Origin: Pseudomonas oryzicola
GTDB taxonomy: Bacteria; Pseudomonadota; Gammaproteobacteria; Pseudomonadales; Pseudomonadaceae
Assembly (NCBI RefSeq): GCF_014269185.2
Contig: NZ_JABWRZ020000001.1
Coordinates: 3,435,001 to 3,499,000, forward strand
DNA: 64,000 bases
Direction of reading: 5' to 3'
The notes under the pieces are model-generated. The model worked only from the letters and a program-made list of their open reading frames with translations. It did not search any database and was not told where the DNA came from. How positions within the stretch are numbered: the first letter of the stretch is position 1; each line of letters starts with the position of its first letter. Shown piece after piece: positions 17,313-25,237 of this stretch. The position numbers and the translations under genes were made by a program.

Positions 17313-18440
17313 AGCCTCGGTTCGGCTGAGCAACTGGCGCTTGAGGCCAGCAATCAGGTCGGTCTGGGTGATCACCCCCACCAGCTGGCCAGCATCGAGC
17401 ACCGGCAGGCAATGCAGGCCCTGCTCGCACAGCAACGGCAGCAAACGCTCCAGCGGGTGCTGGCTGCTGACGCTGATGACCCGCCGGCTCATGACCTGCT
17501 CCATGCGCACCGCCTTGCGGCTGAACAAGCCGCGCCAACTGAAACGACCACGCTGCATGGCCGGGCCGACCAGGTCGCTGAGGCTGACGATGCCCACCAA
17601 CTTGCCGTGTTGCAGCACCGGCAGGGTTTTCAGATGATGGCTGGCAAGCATTTGCCAAGCCTGCTCCAGGGTGGTGTCGGGCGTGGCGAACTGCACGTCA
17701 CGGGACATCACCGAGGCCGCGGTGATGCCGCCAAGGCTGCGCTGCAGGGCATGTTGCTCGGTGGCCAGGATGATCCGTTCCAGTTCGTCACGGGTGACGT
17801 CGACGAACTCGCCCAGTTCTTCCAGGGCCTGGTCCAGGTCCTCGCCACGGATGCCGACCCGCTCGCCAGGCAGTGGGTCATGGGTATGGTGCAGGTCCTT
17901 GCGCGGCGCGGCGCCTTTCGGGTAACGCACGCCGGTCAGCCGGTTGTAGAGGATTGCCACTGTCACTAGGATCAACGCATTGAGCAGCACCGGCTCCAGT
18001 AACCGATCGCCCATGGCGGCAAGCCCCGGATCGGCCAGCACCGCGCTCACCGCCACCCCGCCGCCTGGCGGGTGCAGGCAGCGCAGCAGGCACATCACCA
18101 GGATCGACAGGCCCAGGGCTGCAGCGGCCACCCACAGCTCCGGGCCGAAGCCCTGGCGCATGGCCAGGCCGACCGCACCGGCCACGGCATAGCTGCCCAG
18201 CACCGGCCAGGGCTGGGCCAACGGGCCGGAATGCACGGCGAATACCAGCACCGCCGAAGCCGCCAGCGGACCGAGCAGGTGCAGGGCAATGCCGGGGCCA
18301 AAAGCCATGCTGGTCAGCCAACCGGCGAGCAACAGGCCGAGCAGCGCGCCGATACCGGCACGCAACCATTCTCTGGGGGGAATATTCAGGGGCGCAGGCA
18401 ACAGCCGCTGCAGACGAGTTTCGGAACGCGAGGCAGACAT
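17286..18440 (-). CDS. HPP-family membrane protein with C-terminal CBS pair
   Basis: A 384-residue inner-membrane protein. The N-terminal HPP domain has about four transmembrane segments (roughly residues 20-165) and the motif RCLHPPGGGVAVSAVL that names the family. The C-terminal half carries two CBS domains, about 245-300 (MSRDVQFATPDTTLEQAWQML) and 320-375 (MSRRVISVSSQHPLERLLPLL), which probably bind an adenine nucleotide as an energy sensor. Some HPP proteins in cyanobacteria are linked to nitrite transport; the role here is unknown. ATG 18440 is chosen because the frame upstream to 18572 has no HPP similarity, but no good ribosome site precedes it. Confidence 0.8.
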   Translation of the reverse strand: MSASRSETRLQRLLPAPLNIPPREWLRAGIGALLGLLLAGWLTSMAFGPGIALHLLGPLAASAVLVFAVHSGPLAQPWPVLGSYAVAGAVGLAMRQGFGPELWVAAAALGLSILVMCLLRCLHPPGGGVAVSAVLADPGLAAMGDRLLEPVLLNALILVTVAILYNRLTGVRYPKGAAPRKDLHHTHDPLPGERVGIRGEDLDQALEELGEFVDVTRDELERIILATEQHALQRSLGGITAASVMSRDVQFATPDTTLEQAWQMLASHHLKTLPVLQHGKLVGIVSLSDLVGPAMQRGRFSWRGLFSRKAVRMEQVMSRRVISVSSQHPLERLLPLLCEQGLHCLPVLDAGQLVGVITQTDLIAGLKRQLLSRTEASDQRVPAL

Positions 18441-18607
18441 GAAGGTAATCGAGGTCTTTGGTTTTTCTGGTTGGAAAAGAAAGCCCAGCCGTGATGGCCT
18501 GGGCCGCGTATTGCATCGGCAATCGCCAAAAGGGGCTCCGTCCGTGGAGGGATGGAAACCGTAGGGTTTCATGCAGGGGATTTTGCCGGGCAGAGTGCGA
18601 TTGGACT

Positions 18608-18647
18608 AATGCAAAAAAATGCGCCTGCACTGCAATTTTTTTGCATT
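18608..18647. promoter_or_regulatory. AT-rich 13-bp perfect inverted repeat
   Basis: AATGCAAAAAAAT (18608-18620) is exactly repeated in inverse as ATTTTTTTGCATT (18635-18647) with a 14-base GC-rich spacer. It lies between the sensor kinase stop (18704) and the HPP-CBS start (18440), both minus strand. It could be a regulator site for the HPP gene or form an unusual hairpin. No assignment can be made from sequence alone. Confidence 0.4.
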
Positions 18648-18703
18648 GGTGGTATTGAAGGCTATCGTGCCTGCCGGCGATGGGCCGCAAAGGGGCCCCG
18701 GTA

Positions 18704-20023
18704 TTATCGCACCTTGCGCGGCAGGTCGATGCTGACCCGCAGCCCGCCCAAGGGGCTCTCCAGCAACGCCAGGCGCCCGCCCCAGGCCTCGACGATATCG
18801 CGCACGATACCCAGGCCCAGGCCATGCCCGTCAACCTGCTCGTCCAACCGCGAACCACGCTCCAGCACCTGCTGCCGCTGGCTCTCGGGAATGCCTGGGC
18901 CATCATCATCGACCCACAAGCGATAGCCCTCGGTATCCGCCGCGATGCCCAGCCGCACCTCGCTGTCGGCCCACTTGCAGGCATTGTCCAGCAGGTTGCC
19001 GAGCAATTCGAGGAAGTCCTCGCGGTCCCATGGCAGCAACAACCCGGGCCGCACATCACTGGCCAGCAACAAGCCCTCACCATGGATCATGCCCAGCGTT
19101 GCCAGCAACCCCGGCAATTCGGCGTCACAATCAAACTGCGCGCCCGGCAACGCATCCCCTGCCAACCGTGCACGGTTCAGCTCCCGCGCCAGGCGCTGCT
19201 GAATCTGCTCCAGCTGTTCGCGCATCTGCGCGCGAACCTCGGGCAGGTCCTTCAGACGCTCGCTGGAGGCCAGGCTCAGCAGCACCGCCAGCGGTGTCTT
19301 CAGCGCATGACCAAGGTTGCCCAATGCATGGCGCGAGCGCCGCAGGCTGTCTTCGGTATGCAGCAACAGATGGTTGATCTGCCCTACCAGCGGCGCCAGT
19401 TCGCTGGGCACCTCGGCATCCAGTTGCGAGCGCTGGCCCTGCTGCAACTGGGCGATCTGCTGACGCGCCCGCTCCAGGGGCCGCAGCGAGCGGGTCACGG
19501 TGATGCGTTGCAACACCAGCACCAGTATCAGCGCCACCAGGCCCATGCCCAGGCCGATCTGCTGCATGCGTCGGAAACCTTCGCGGACCGGCGAATAGTC
19601 CTGTGCCACACTGATCGAAATGTCCTGCCCCAGGCGCCGGTAATCGGCCCGCAAGGCCAGCAATTGCTGGCCTTCCGGCCCCAGTTGGTGGCTGTCGGAA
19701 AGGCCCGGCGCAGCAGGTTTGGGCATGTCCAGGTCCCACAGCGAGCGAGAACGCCAGGTGCCTTTTTCGAAATCGATGCGGAAGTAGTAGCCGGAAAACG
19801 GCCGCTGGTACGCCGCCGAGATACGCCGCTCGTCCAGCTGCAGGCCCGAAGGCCCGCGCACCAGGGCTACCAACAGGTTCTCGCTTTCCTTGCGCAGGCC
19901 GTTCTCCAGGTAACGCTGCAGGCCGGCCTCGAACAGCCACAGCGTCAGTTGCGCCAGCAGCAGGCCGACCACTACCAGCACCGCCACCAGGCCCAGGCTC
20001 AGGCGCGCCTGGATCGACTTCAC
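18704..20023 (-). CDS. two-component sensor histidine kinase
   Basis: A 439-residue inner-membrane kinase. TM1 is about residues 8-30, a periplasmic sensor domain of about 130 residues follows, and TM2 is about 165-185. Then come HAMP, HisKA with His in [13 protein letters not shown], and the HATPase domain with [22 protein letters not shown] and GHGLGLGIV. The architecture is PhoQ-like. The start is GTG 20023, which overlaps the regulator stop (GTGA) and opens directly into TM1. It is cotranscribed with the regulator and two PepSY proteins. The signal is unknown; cations or envelope stress are possible by analogy only. Confidence 0.9.
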   Translation of the reverse strand: MKSIQARLSLGLVAVLVVVGLLLAQLTLWLFEAGLQRYLENGLRKESENLLVALVRGPSGLQLDERRISAAYQRPFSGYYFRIDFEKGTWRSRSLWDLDMPKPAAPGLSDSHQLGPEGQQLLALRADYRRLGQDISISVAQDYSPVREGFRRMQQIGLGMGLVALILVLVLQRITVTRSLRPLERARQQIAQLQQGQRSQLDAEVPSELAPLVGQINHLLLHTEDSLRRSRHALGNLGHALKTPLAVLLSLASSERLKDLPEVRAQMREQLEQIQQRLARELNRARLAGDALPGAQFDCDAELPGLLATLGMIHGEGLLLASDVRPGLLLPWDREDFLELLGNLLDNACKWADSEVRLGIAADTEGYRLWVDDDGPGIPESQRQQVLERGSRLDEQVDGHGLGLGIVRDIVEAWGGRLALLESPLGGLRVSIDLPRKVR

Positions 20024-20688
20024 GCGGTGCTCCCGGCATAGATGTAGCCTTGCCCACGGCGAGTCTCGATGACGCTGCGGCCGAGCTTGCGCCGCAAGTG
20101 ATTGACATGCACTTCCAGCACGTTGGAATCGCGCTCGGTTTCGCCGTCGTAAAGATGCTCGGCCAGGTGGCTCTTGGACAGGATCTGCTGGGGATGCAGC
20201 ATGAAGTAGCGCAGCAGACGGAATTCGGCAGCGGTCAGCTGGATATCCACCCCGTCGCGGCTTACGCATTGACGGCTTTCGTCCAGATGCAGGCCGGCCG
20301 CTTCCAGCGTCGGCTGGTTGGCCAGGCCACGGGCACGGCGCAGCAACGCCTGGATGCGCAGTTGCAGCTCTTCGGGGTGAAAGGGTTTGCTCAGGTAGTC
20401 ATCGGCCCCGGCCTTCAGCCCTTCGATACGCTCGGCCCAAGAGCCGCGCGCGGTGAGGACCAGCACTGGCGTGACCAGGCCGGCGGCGCGCCAGTGGGCC
20501 AGTACCTCAAGACCCGGCAAACCCGGCAAGCCCAGGTCGAGGATGATCAGGTCGTACGGTTCGCTCTGGCCCTGATACACAGCATCACGACCATCGGCCA
20601 GCCAGTCGACAGCGTAGCCCTGGCGTTGCAGGCCGCTGGTCAGCTCGTCAGCCAGCGGTACATTATCTTCGACTAGCAACAGGCGCAT
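20020..20688 (-). CDS. OmpR-family response regulator
   Basis: A 222-residue regulator with a receiver domain (acidic VEDN, phosphoacceptor Asp51 in [10 protein letters not shown], Lys in [10 protein letters not shown]) and a C-terminal winged-helix DNA-binding domain (about 125-220: [33 protein letters not shown]). Its stop overlaps the kinase start by 4 bases. Its start follows the PepSY stop with no gap. It is probably the output of the adjacent kinase. Confidence 0.93.
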   Translation of the reverse strand: MRLLLVEDNVPLADELTSGLQRQGYAVDWLADGRDAVYQGQSEPYDLIILDLGLPGLPGLEVLAHWRAAGLVTPVLVLTARGSWAERIEGLKAGADDYLSKPFHPEELQLRIQALLRRARGLANQPTLEAAGLHLDESRQCVSRDGVDIQLTAAEFRLLRYFMLHPQQILSKSHLAEHLYDGETERDSNVLEVHVNHLRRKLGRSVIETRRGQGYIYAGSTA

Positions 20689-21003
20689 TCAGTCGTCTTC
20701 CTCGTCCTTGAGCAGGGTGCCGGTGCTGGCATCGAGCTTGACCTCGCGCACCACACCTTCAACCGTCAGCAACTCGACTTCATATTCATAGCGATCGTCA
20801 TCCTCCTCCAGCTCGGCCTCCAGCAGGCGCGCCCCGGGGTGACGCCCCAGGGCAGCTTCCAGCAGGTGTTCGAGCGGCAGGATGACCCCCTTCTGGCGCA
20901 ACGCCAGGGCTTCGTCCTGGTCAAGGTCGCGGGCCATGGCCAGCGAGCAAGCGGCCAGCAGCACCAGCGCGAGGTAGCGTGCCGACCGCGGTAGGTGGAT
21001 CAT
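20689..21003 (-). CDS. PepSY-domain periplasmic protein
   Basis: A 104-residue secreted protein with a signal peptide (about residues 1-24) and one PepSY domain, with LEHLLEAALGRHPGARLLEAELEEDDDRYEYEVELLTVEG and the terminal KLDASTGTLLKDE motif. PepSY domains are often found with peptidases or envelope two-component systems. It shares the operon with a paralogue upstream (TGATG overlap at 21003) and the two-component genes downstream, which suggests a periplasmic input or target of that system. Confidence 0.85.
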   Translation of the reverse strand: MIHLPRSARYLALVLLAACSLAMARDLDQDEALALRQKGVILPLEHLLEAALGRHPGARLLEAELEEDDDRYEYEVELLTVEGVVREVKLDASTGTLLKDEEDD

Positions 21004-21311
21004 CAGTTGTCCCGCTCGTCCTTGAGGACTTCACCGGTCTTGGCATCCAGATCGACATCCCACTCGACATTCTGGCTGTCGCGCAGCTCGACCTTGTAGA
21101 TGTAGCGACCGTATTCGTCTTCCAGCTCGGAGTCGGTGACCGTGGCGCCCGGGTGCTTGGCCACGGCGGCGGCCTTGAGTTCGTCCAGCGACTTGATGGT
21201 CTTGTCGTTGACCAGTTTGACCACTTCGTCGGGCTGCACATCCTTGGCGAAGGCGGCGTTGGCGCCGAACGCGAGGGCGGCGGCGGTGAACAGGGCAGTC
21301 AAGGTTTTCAT
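21003..21311 (-). CDS. PepSY-domain periplasmic protein, first gene of the operon
   Basis: A 102-residue secreted PepSY protein. The signal peptide is residues 1-23 (MKTLTALF...AAFA). The domain ends with the VDLDAKTGEVLKDE motif and is paralogous to the next gene. ATG 21311 is chosen because GGAGAGAAG precedes it and it opens the signal peptide. It heads a four-gene overlapping operon with the regulator and kinase. Confidence 0.85.
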   Translation of the reverse strand: MKTLTALFTAAALAFGANAAFAKDVQPDEVVKLVNDKTIKSLDELKAAAVAKHPGATVTDSELEDEYGRYIYKVELRDSQNVEWDVDLDAKTGEVLKDERDN

Positions 21312-21494
21312 CGTTCTTCTCTCCTGAGAACTGTACAAGTTGTCTACGGGGTTAAGATTACCCAGCGGTCCTTAATTCAACCTGAAAACAGCTGCCGGCA
21401 TGATAGCGCAGGTCAATGGGCCTGCGGCTTGCCGGCCTGCGCAGATTCCCTGTGGCGTCCCTATAATGCCCATCTACCGCCCAAGAGACCTGTC

Positions 21495-22574
21495 ATGAGC
21501 GCCATCCATGTGAAATACCCCGCCCTCACTTTCAAGGCCGGCCAGCGCGCCCTGCGGCAGGTCCGCGAGCGTGGCCTGCAGGCGGCCGATGTAGGGGTGC
21601 TGCCGGGCGCGGCAGGTGGGCCGAAGCCGCTGGGCATCCAGGGCCTGGACCTGGCTCTGTTCGGTGAATGGCTGCCGTCGGCGCCTCGTCAGCGTGCCCT
21701 GATCGGTGCTTCGATCGGTGCCTGGCGCTTCGCCAGCGCCTGCCTCGACGACCCGGTCGCCGGCATCCGCCGCCTGGGCGAACTGTATACCGAGCAGGAT
21801 TTTGCCAAGGGCGTCACCGCAACCGAGATCAGCCGCAGTTGCCAACGCATGCTCGATGACCTGCTGCAGGGCCGCGACGGCGAACTGCTGGCGAACCCGC
21901 ACTATCGCCTGAACATCCTGGTGGTCAAGAGCCATGGGCATCTTGCCCATGACCATCGCGCACGCCTGGGCCTAGGCCTGGGTTCGGTGGTTGCGAGCAA
22001 CCTGCTTGGCCGTGCGCGCCTGGGCCGTCACTTCGAACGCATCATCCTGCACGATGGCCGGGCCACGCCACCGCTCGACGCGCTCACCGACTTCCCCTCG
22101 CGCTGCCTGCCCCTGGACCTGGCCAACCTGCGCCATGCCCTGCTCGCCTCGGGCTCCATCCCCATGGTCATGGAGGGTGTGAAAGATATCCCCGGCGCCG
22201 GCGCAGGCACCTACCGCGACGGCGGCCTGCTCGATTACCATCTCGACCTGCCCTACCGCGGCGATGACCTTGTGCTTTACCCGCACTTCACCGACAAGGT
22301 CGTGCCTGGCTGGTTCGACAAGGCCCTGCCCTGGCGCAAGGGCGATGCCACGCGCCTGCAGAACGTGCTGCTCATGACGCCCTCACCGCAATACCTCGCC
22401 GCCCTGCCCTACGGCAAACTGCCCGACCGTAACGACTTCAAGCGCTTCATGGGTGATGCACCAAGCCGCAAACGCTACTGGTACACGGCGATTGCGGAAA
22501 GCCAGCGGTTGGGCGACGAGTTGCTGGAACTGATTGCCACCGGGCGGTTGCACGAACGGCTGCAAGCCTTGTAG
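21495..22574 (+). CDS. patatin-like phospholipase family protein
   Basis: A 359-residue soluble serine hydrolase. The patatin nucleophile elbow is in LIGASIGAWRFA (about residues 75-85), the partner Asp is in the DGGLLDYH motif (about 242), and a glycine-rich stretch near residue 40 (GAAGGPKPLG) could form the oxyanion hole. It acts on an unknown acyl ester, probably a lipid. ATG 21495 gives the expected N-terminus; the ribosome site is weak. It lies 183 bp from the divergent PepSY operon and 53 bp before queD. Confidence 0.82.
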   Translation: MSAIHVKYPALTFKAGQRALRQVRERGLQAADVGVLPGAAGGPKPLGIQGLDLALFGEWLPSAPRQRALIGASIGAWRFASACLDDPVAGIRRLGELYTEQDFAKGVTATEISRSCQRMLDDLLQGRDGELLANPHYRLNILVVKSHGHLAHDHRARLGLGLGSVVASNLLGRARLGRHFERIILHDGRATPPLDALTDFPSRCLPLDLANLRHALLASGSIPMVMEGVKDIPGAGAGTYRDGGLLDYHLDLPYRGDDLVLYPHFTDKVVPGWFDKALPWRKGDATRLQNVLLMTPSPQYLAALPYGKLPDRNDFKRFMGDAPSRKRYWYTAIAESQRLGDELLELIATGRLHERLQAL

Positions 22575-22627
22575 CGGCCATGCTGGTAGACTGCGCGCAT
22601 TCTTGATTCACAAAGAGTTATGACAGC

Positions 22628-22984
22628 GTGGAAATCTTCAAGGAATTCACATTTGAATCGGCCCACCGCCTGCCCAATGTCCCGGCCGGGCACAAATGCG
22701 GCCGCCTGCACGGCCACTCGTTCAAGGTCGGCCTGCACCTGACCGGCCCGCTCGACCCGCACACCGGCTGGATCCGCGACTTCGCCGAGATCAAGGCGAT
22801 CTTCAAGCCGATCTACGAGCAGCTGGACCATAACTACCTCAACGACATCCCGGGCCTGGAAAACCCCACCAGCGAAGTGATCGCCAAGTGGATCTGGGAC
22901 CAGGTAAAACCGCTGCTGCCGGAACTGTCGAAGGTCCGCATCCACGAAACCTGCACCAGCGGCTGCGAGTACAGCGGCGACTGA
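22628..22984 (+). CDS. queD: 6-carboxy-5,6,7,8-tetrahydropterin synthase
   Basis: A 118-residue enzyme that converts dihydroneopterin triphosphate to 6-carboxytetrahydropterin in queuosine/7-deazaguanine synthesis. Zinc ligands His13, His28 and His30 (SAHRL...RLHGHSF) and the catalytic Cys24 (HKCGR) are present. The C-terminal ETCTSGCEY motif is the family's pterin-binding end. The start is GTG 22628. No other que gene is nearby. Confidence 0.93.
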   Translation: MEIFKEFTFESAHRLPNVPAGHKCGRLHGHSFKVGLHLTGPLDPHTGWIRDFAEIKAIFKPIYEQLDHNYLNDIPGLENPTSEVIAKWIWDQVKPLLPELSKVRIHETCTSGCEYSGD

Positions 22985-22990
22985 GCCCAG

Positions 22991-23017
22991 GCAAGGGCGC
23001 TGTATCAGCGCCCTTGC
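22991..23017. terminator. bidirectional terminator hairpin after queD
   Basis: GCAAGGGCGCTG (22991-23002) pairs perfectly with CAGCGCCCTTGC (23006-23017) around a 3-base loop. It sits between the convergent queD stop (22984) and the stop of the unknown gene at 23024. There is no long T tract on either side. Confidence 0.7.
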
Positions 23018-23023
23018 GCCCTT

Positions 23024-24292
23024 CTAGAATTTGGCTGAGGTTTCCACCACCTGCACAGTCAGGGATCCTACCTCACCCAGCGCCTCCGTACCTAGCCTGC
23101 GTTCGCCAATATCTGCCAGTTTCACGACTAGGCCACTGCTGTGCCTGAGCTTCACGTTGGCCACTGTTGCCCCCACCTGCAGGGCAGCCGGGTCCAATCC
23201 GTCCAGATGCCAGAGAAAATCCGCCTTCGCACGAACCGATTGCCAACGCTGTGCCAGGCTCATGGTCCAGCCCTTCTGCTTGCGCAGGGTGAAGTTAAGG
23301 CGCCGACCACGCTCGTCGAGCGGCCAGATCTCATACGCATAGACCCCGTTGTTGAGGTAGGCGGCAAACCAGAAACGCTCGCATGCCGGGCGGGTTTCAT
23401 CGCCACGCCAGCGCGCGCCCAAGGCATCGGTCTGCTCCACACTCAACCTTGCCCTCGGGTTCCACTCCCAGCCGTCGTCAAAGCGAGCTGCCACCAAACC
23501 CTGCGGGCCGCCCGTGGAGCCGGTTGGGCCGGCTGGCGTCTCGTCGGGCCGCCAGCACAAACTGGCGATGAAACTGTGCTCTGCCTTGAACGCATAACTG
23601 CTGCCCTCACGCTGCAGGCCCGAACCCCAAGCGACATCACGCGCTTCATGGCCGTAGTCCAGCACTTCCAGGGCCATCAGGCCCGGCTGGCCGGACAGGG
23701 TGTTTATCAGCCACGCCCCCTGGTTGGCGAGGCGCCTCGCCTGTTGCCCGGCGGCGTTGACCAGAACGACATTGCATAACCGCGCCCCGCGCTTGATATC
23801 CTTGTGATTGATACCCGACAGGCTCCACAGGTGCTGCGGGTCAGTCAGACGCTGGCGCCCGGCCGCCGCCTCGGCCTGCTCCTTGACGCCTGCATAGCCT
23901 GCATGGCCTGACAGCAACCCCGGGGCACTGTGCACAATCCGGTTCAGCGGTTTCCAGTTCCGGTCATAAGGCCGCATTTCATAGCGCAGCGTCGCACCGG
24001 TCCGGTCCGTACCGCTGATGTAGGCACCGAACCAGAACAGCTCGCCATAGACATGACTGGGCGCGGTGTAGCTCCATGGCTCCAGCCGCAATGGCCCGGC
24101 ACCTTCGGGCTCGGCCCGCAGATACCTGTACCAGTGGTCGTTGTGAAACCCGGCCCCGCCAGAATGCAGCCACATGGGGGCAAGCTTGGCGATCGAAGCG
24201 TCCCACTGGTCGGGACGCAGGATGTCATCGCTCAACTGCCACCAGCAGCGAGCCAGAAAGGAAAATTGCGGGTGGTAGACATAGTCACTCAT
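23024..24292 (-). CDS. unknown soluble protein with an internal duplication
   Basis: I do not recognise this 422-residue protein. It has no signal peptide or transmembrane segment. The two halves repeat: ELFWFGAYISG...LRYEMRPYDRNWKPLN in the first half matches RFWFAAYLNNGVYAYEIWPLDERGRRLN in the second; HLWSLSGINHKDIKRGARLCNVVL matches FLWHLDGLDPAALQVGATVANVKL; and QFSFLARCWW matches EHSFIASLCW. It is rich in Trp and Tyr, which could suit carbohydrate or surface binding, but that is a guess. ATG 24292 is used because AGGA precedes it with good spacing; the frame extends to 24325. The upstream neighbour (24364-24831, same strand) is a DUF1289 gene. Confidence 0.75.
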   Translation of the reverse strand: MSDYVYHPQFSFLARCWWQLSDDILRPDQWDASIAKLAPMWLHSGGAGFHNDHWYRYLRAEPEGAGPLRLEPWSYTAPSHVYGELFWFGAYISGTDRTGATLRYEMRPYDRNWKPLNRIVHSAPGLLSGHAGYAGVKEQAEAAAGRQRLTDPQHLWSLSGINHKDIKRGARLCNVVLVNAAGQQARRLANQGAWLINTLSGQPGLMALEVLDYGHEARDVAWGSGLQREGSSYAFKAEHSFIASLCWRPDETPAGPTGSTGGPQGLVAARFDDGWEWNPRARLSVEQTDALGARWRGDETRPACERFWFAAYLNNGVYAYEIWPLDERGRRLNFTLRKQKGWTMSLAQRWQSVRAKADFLWHLDGLDPAALQVGATVANVKLRHSSGLVVKLADIGERRLGTEALGEVGSLTVQVVETSAKF

Positions 24293-24363
24293 GGGCGTTT
24301 CCTGTGCATGGGAAACGCCGGACACTACGCGAACAATGCCAGCCGAAATCAGCGGGAAACAGC

Positions 24364-24831
24364 CTACTCCAAAGCCTTTTGCATGAACGCCGGGGCAATG
24401 TAGCGCTGGTAATGCGCATCGGACAGCAGGAAGAACTCGCGATCGATGGCGTCGCGCAGTTGCGGCAACTCCCAGTCGCGGAATTCCGGCAACAGCGCCA
24501 TGCCATAGGCCTCCAGGTCACGGATCATCCGCGCCCCGCGGGCAATCAGCTGGTACGCCCAGCAATATTCCGACTGCTGCTCGACAAAGCGGATGGAACG
24601 CTGCTCCAGTTGCTGGCGCAACAGGCCTTTGTCGAACACTTCCAGCTTGGCCATCATCACCTGCACCAGCAACTGCTCCAGGCGCAGCCACACGGCGCGC
24701 TTCTGCGCATCGTCGTAGCCGTTCCAGTTGATCACTTCGTGGTGGAAACGCTTGCAGCCACGGCACACCGTGTCTCCGTACACCGTTGAGCACAGGCCGA
24801 CGCAAGGGGTCTTGATGGACTTGTTGGACAT
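24364..24831 (-). CDS. DUF1289 domain protein
   Basis: A 155-residue cytoplasmic protein. The N-terminal DUF1289 domain (about residues 1-50) has the four-cysteine pattern TPCVGLCSTVYGDTVCRGCKRF, which may bind a metal. The C-terminal 100 residues are helical and poorly characterised. The start at 24831 opens directly into the domain; frames further upstream to 24894 are open but have no ribosome site. The function is unknown. Confidence 0.82.
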   Translation of the reverse strand: MSNKSIKTPCVGLCSTVYGDTVCRGCKRFHHEVINWNGYDDAQKRAVWLRLEQLLVQVMMAKLEVFDKGLLRQQLEQRSIRFVEQQSEYCWAYQLIARGARMIRDLEAYGMALLPEFRDWELPQLRDAIDREFFLLSDAHYQRYIAPAFMQKALE

Positions 24832-25237
24832 GAAAAACAACAGCTTGGCGGTGGAACACGGGCCCATGTTAGCCCTTTGTCTAACCAGGGTCACTCGTTA
24901 AAGTCATCATCGCCGCCTTACCTTCAGACTTTTTTTACCGTAGAATCATCCCGCCTTTTCAAAGGCAACAATGTCCGTTGGAAGCTGTTTTCAAAGCGTC
25001 ACGAGCACAGTTCATCCGGTAGAACGGCGTTGGCCCGGGCCATGCATCCCTCGCATGCCCGTGCCAGCCCTCATCAGCTTTCCGTTCTGCAGGCGTAAAA
25101 CTTTGAAAGCAGCTTCTGTAAGGATTCCTTGCGACTCTGGCTGGGCGGCCCACAAAGCCGTGGCAGCGCATGGGTGCATTGAATGCTGGATGAGCGTCCC
25201 GGACCCCCTTTAGGGACCACTGATGAGGGAAATAACT
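24832..25237. other. intergenic region and long acnB leader
   Basis: About 400 bp without a convincing gene. A possible sigma70-type promoter lies at 24918-24946 (TTACCT, 17-base spacer, TAGAAT). It would give an acnB leader of nearly 290 nt. The DUF1289 gene leaves in the opposite direction from 24831. I see no clear riboswitch fold. Confidence 0.4.
24918..24946 (+). promoter_or_regulatory. candidate acnB promoter
   Basis: TTACCT at 24918-24923 and TAGAAT at 24941-24946 are separated by 17 bases. The -10 matches the consensus at five of six positions and the -35 is weak. It is the best sigma70-like pair in the gap before acnB. Confidence 0.35.
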
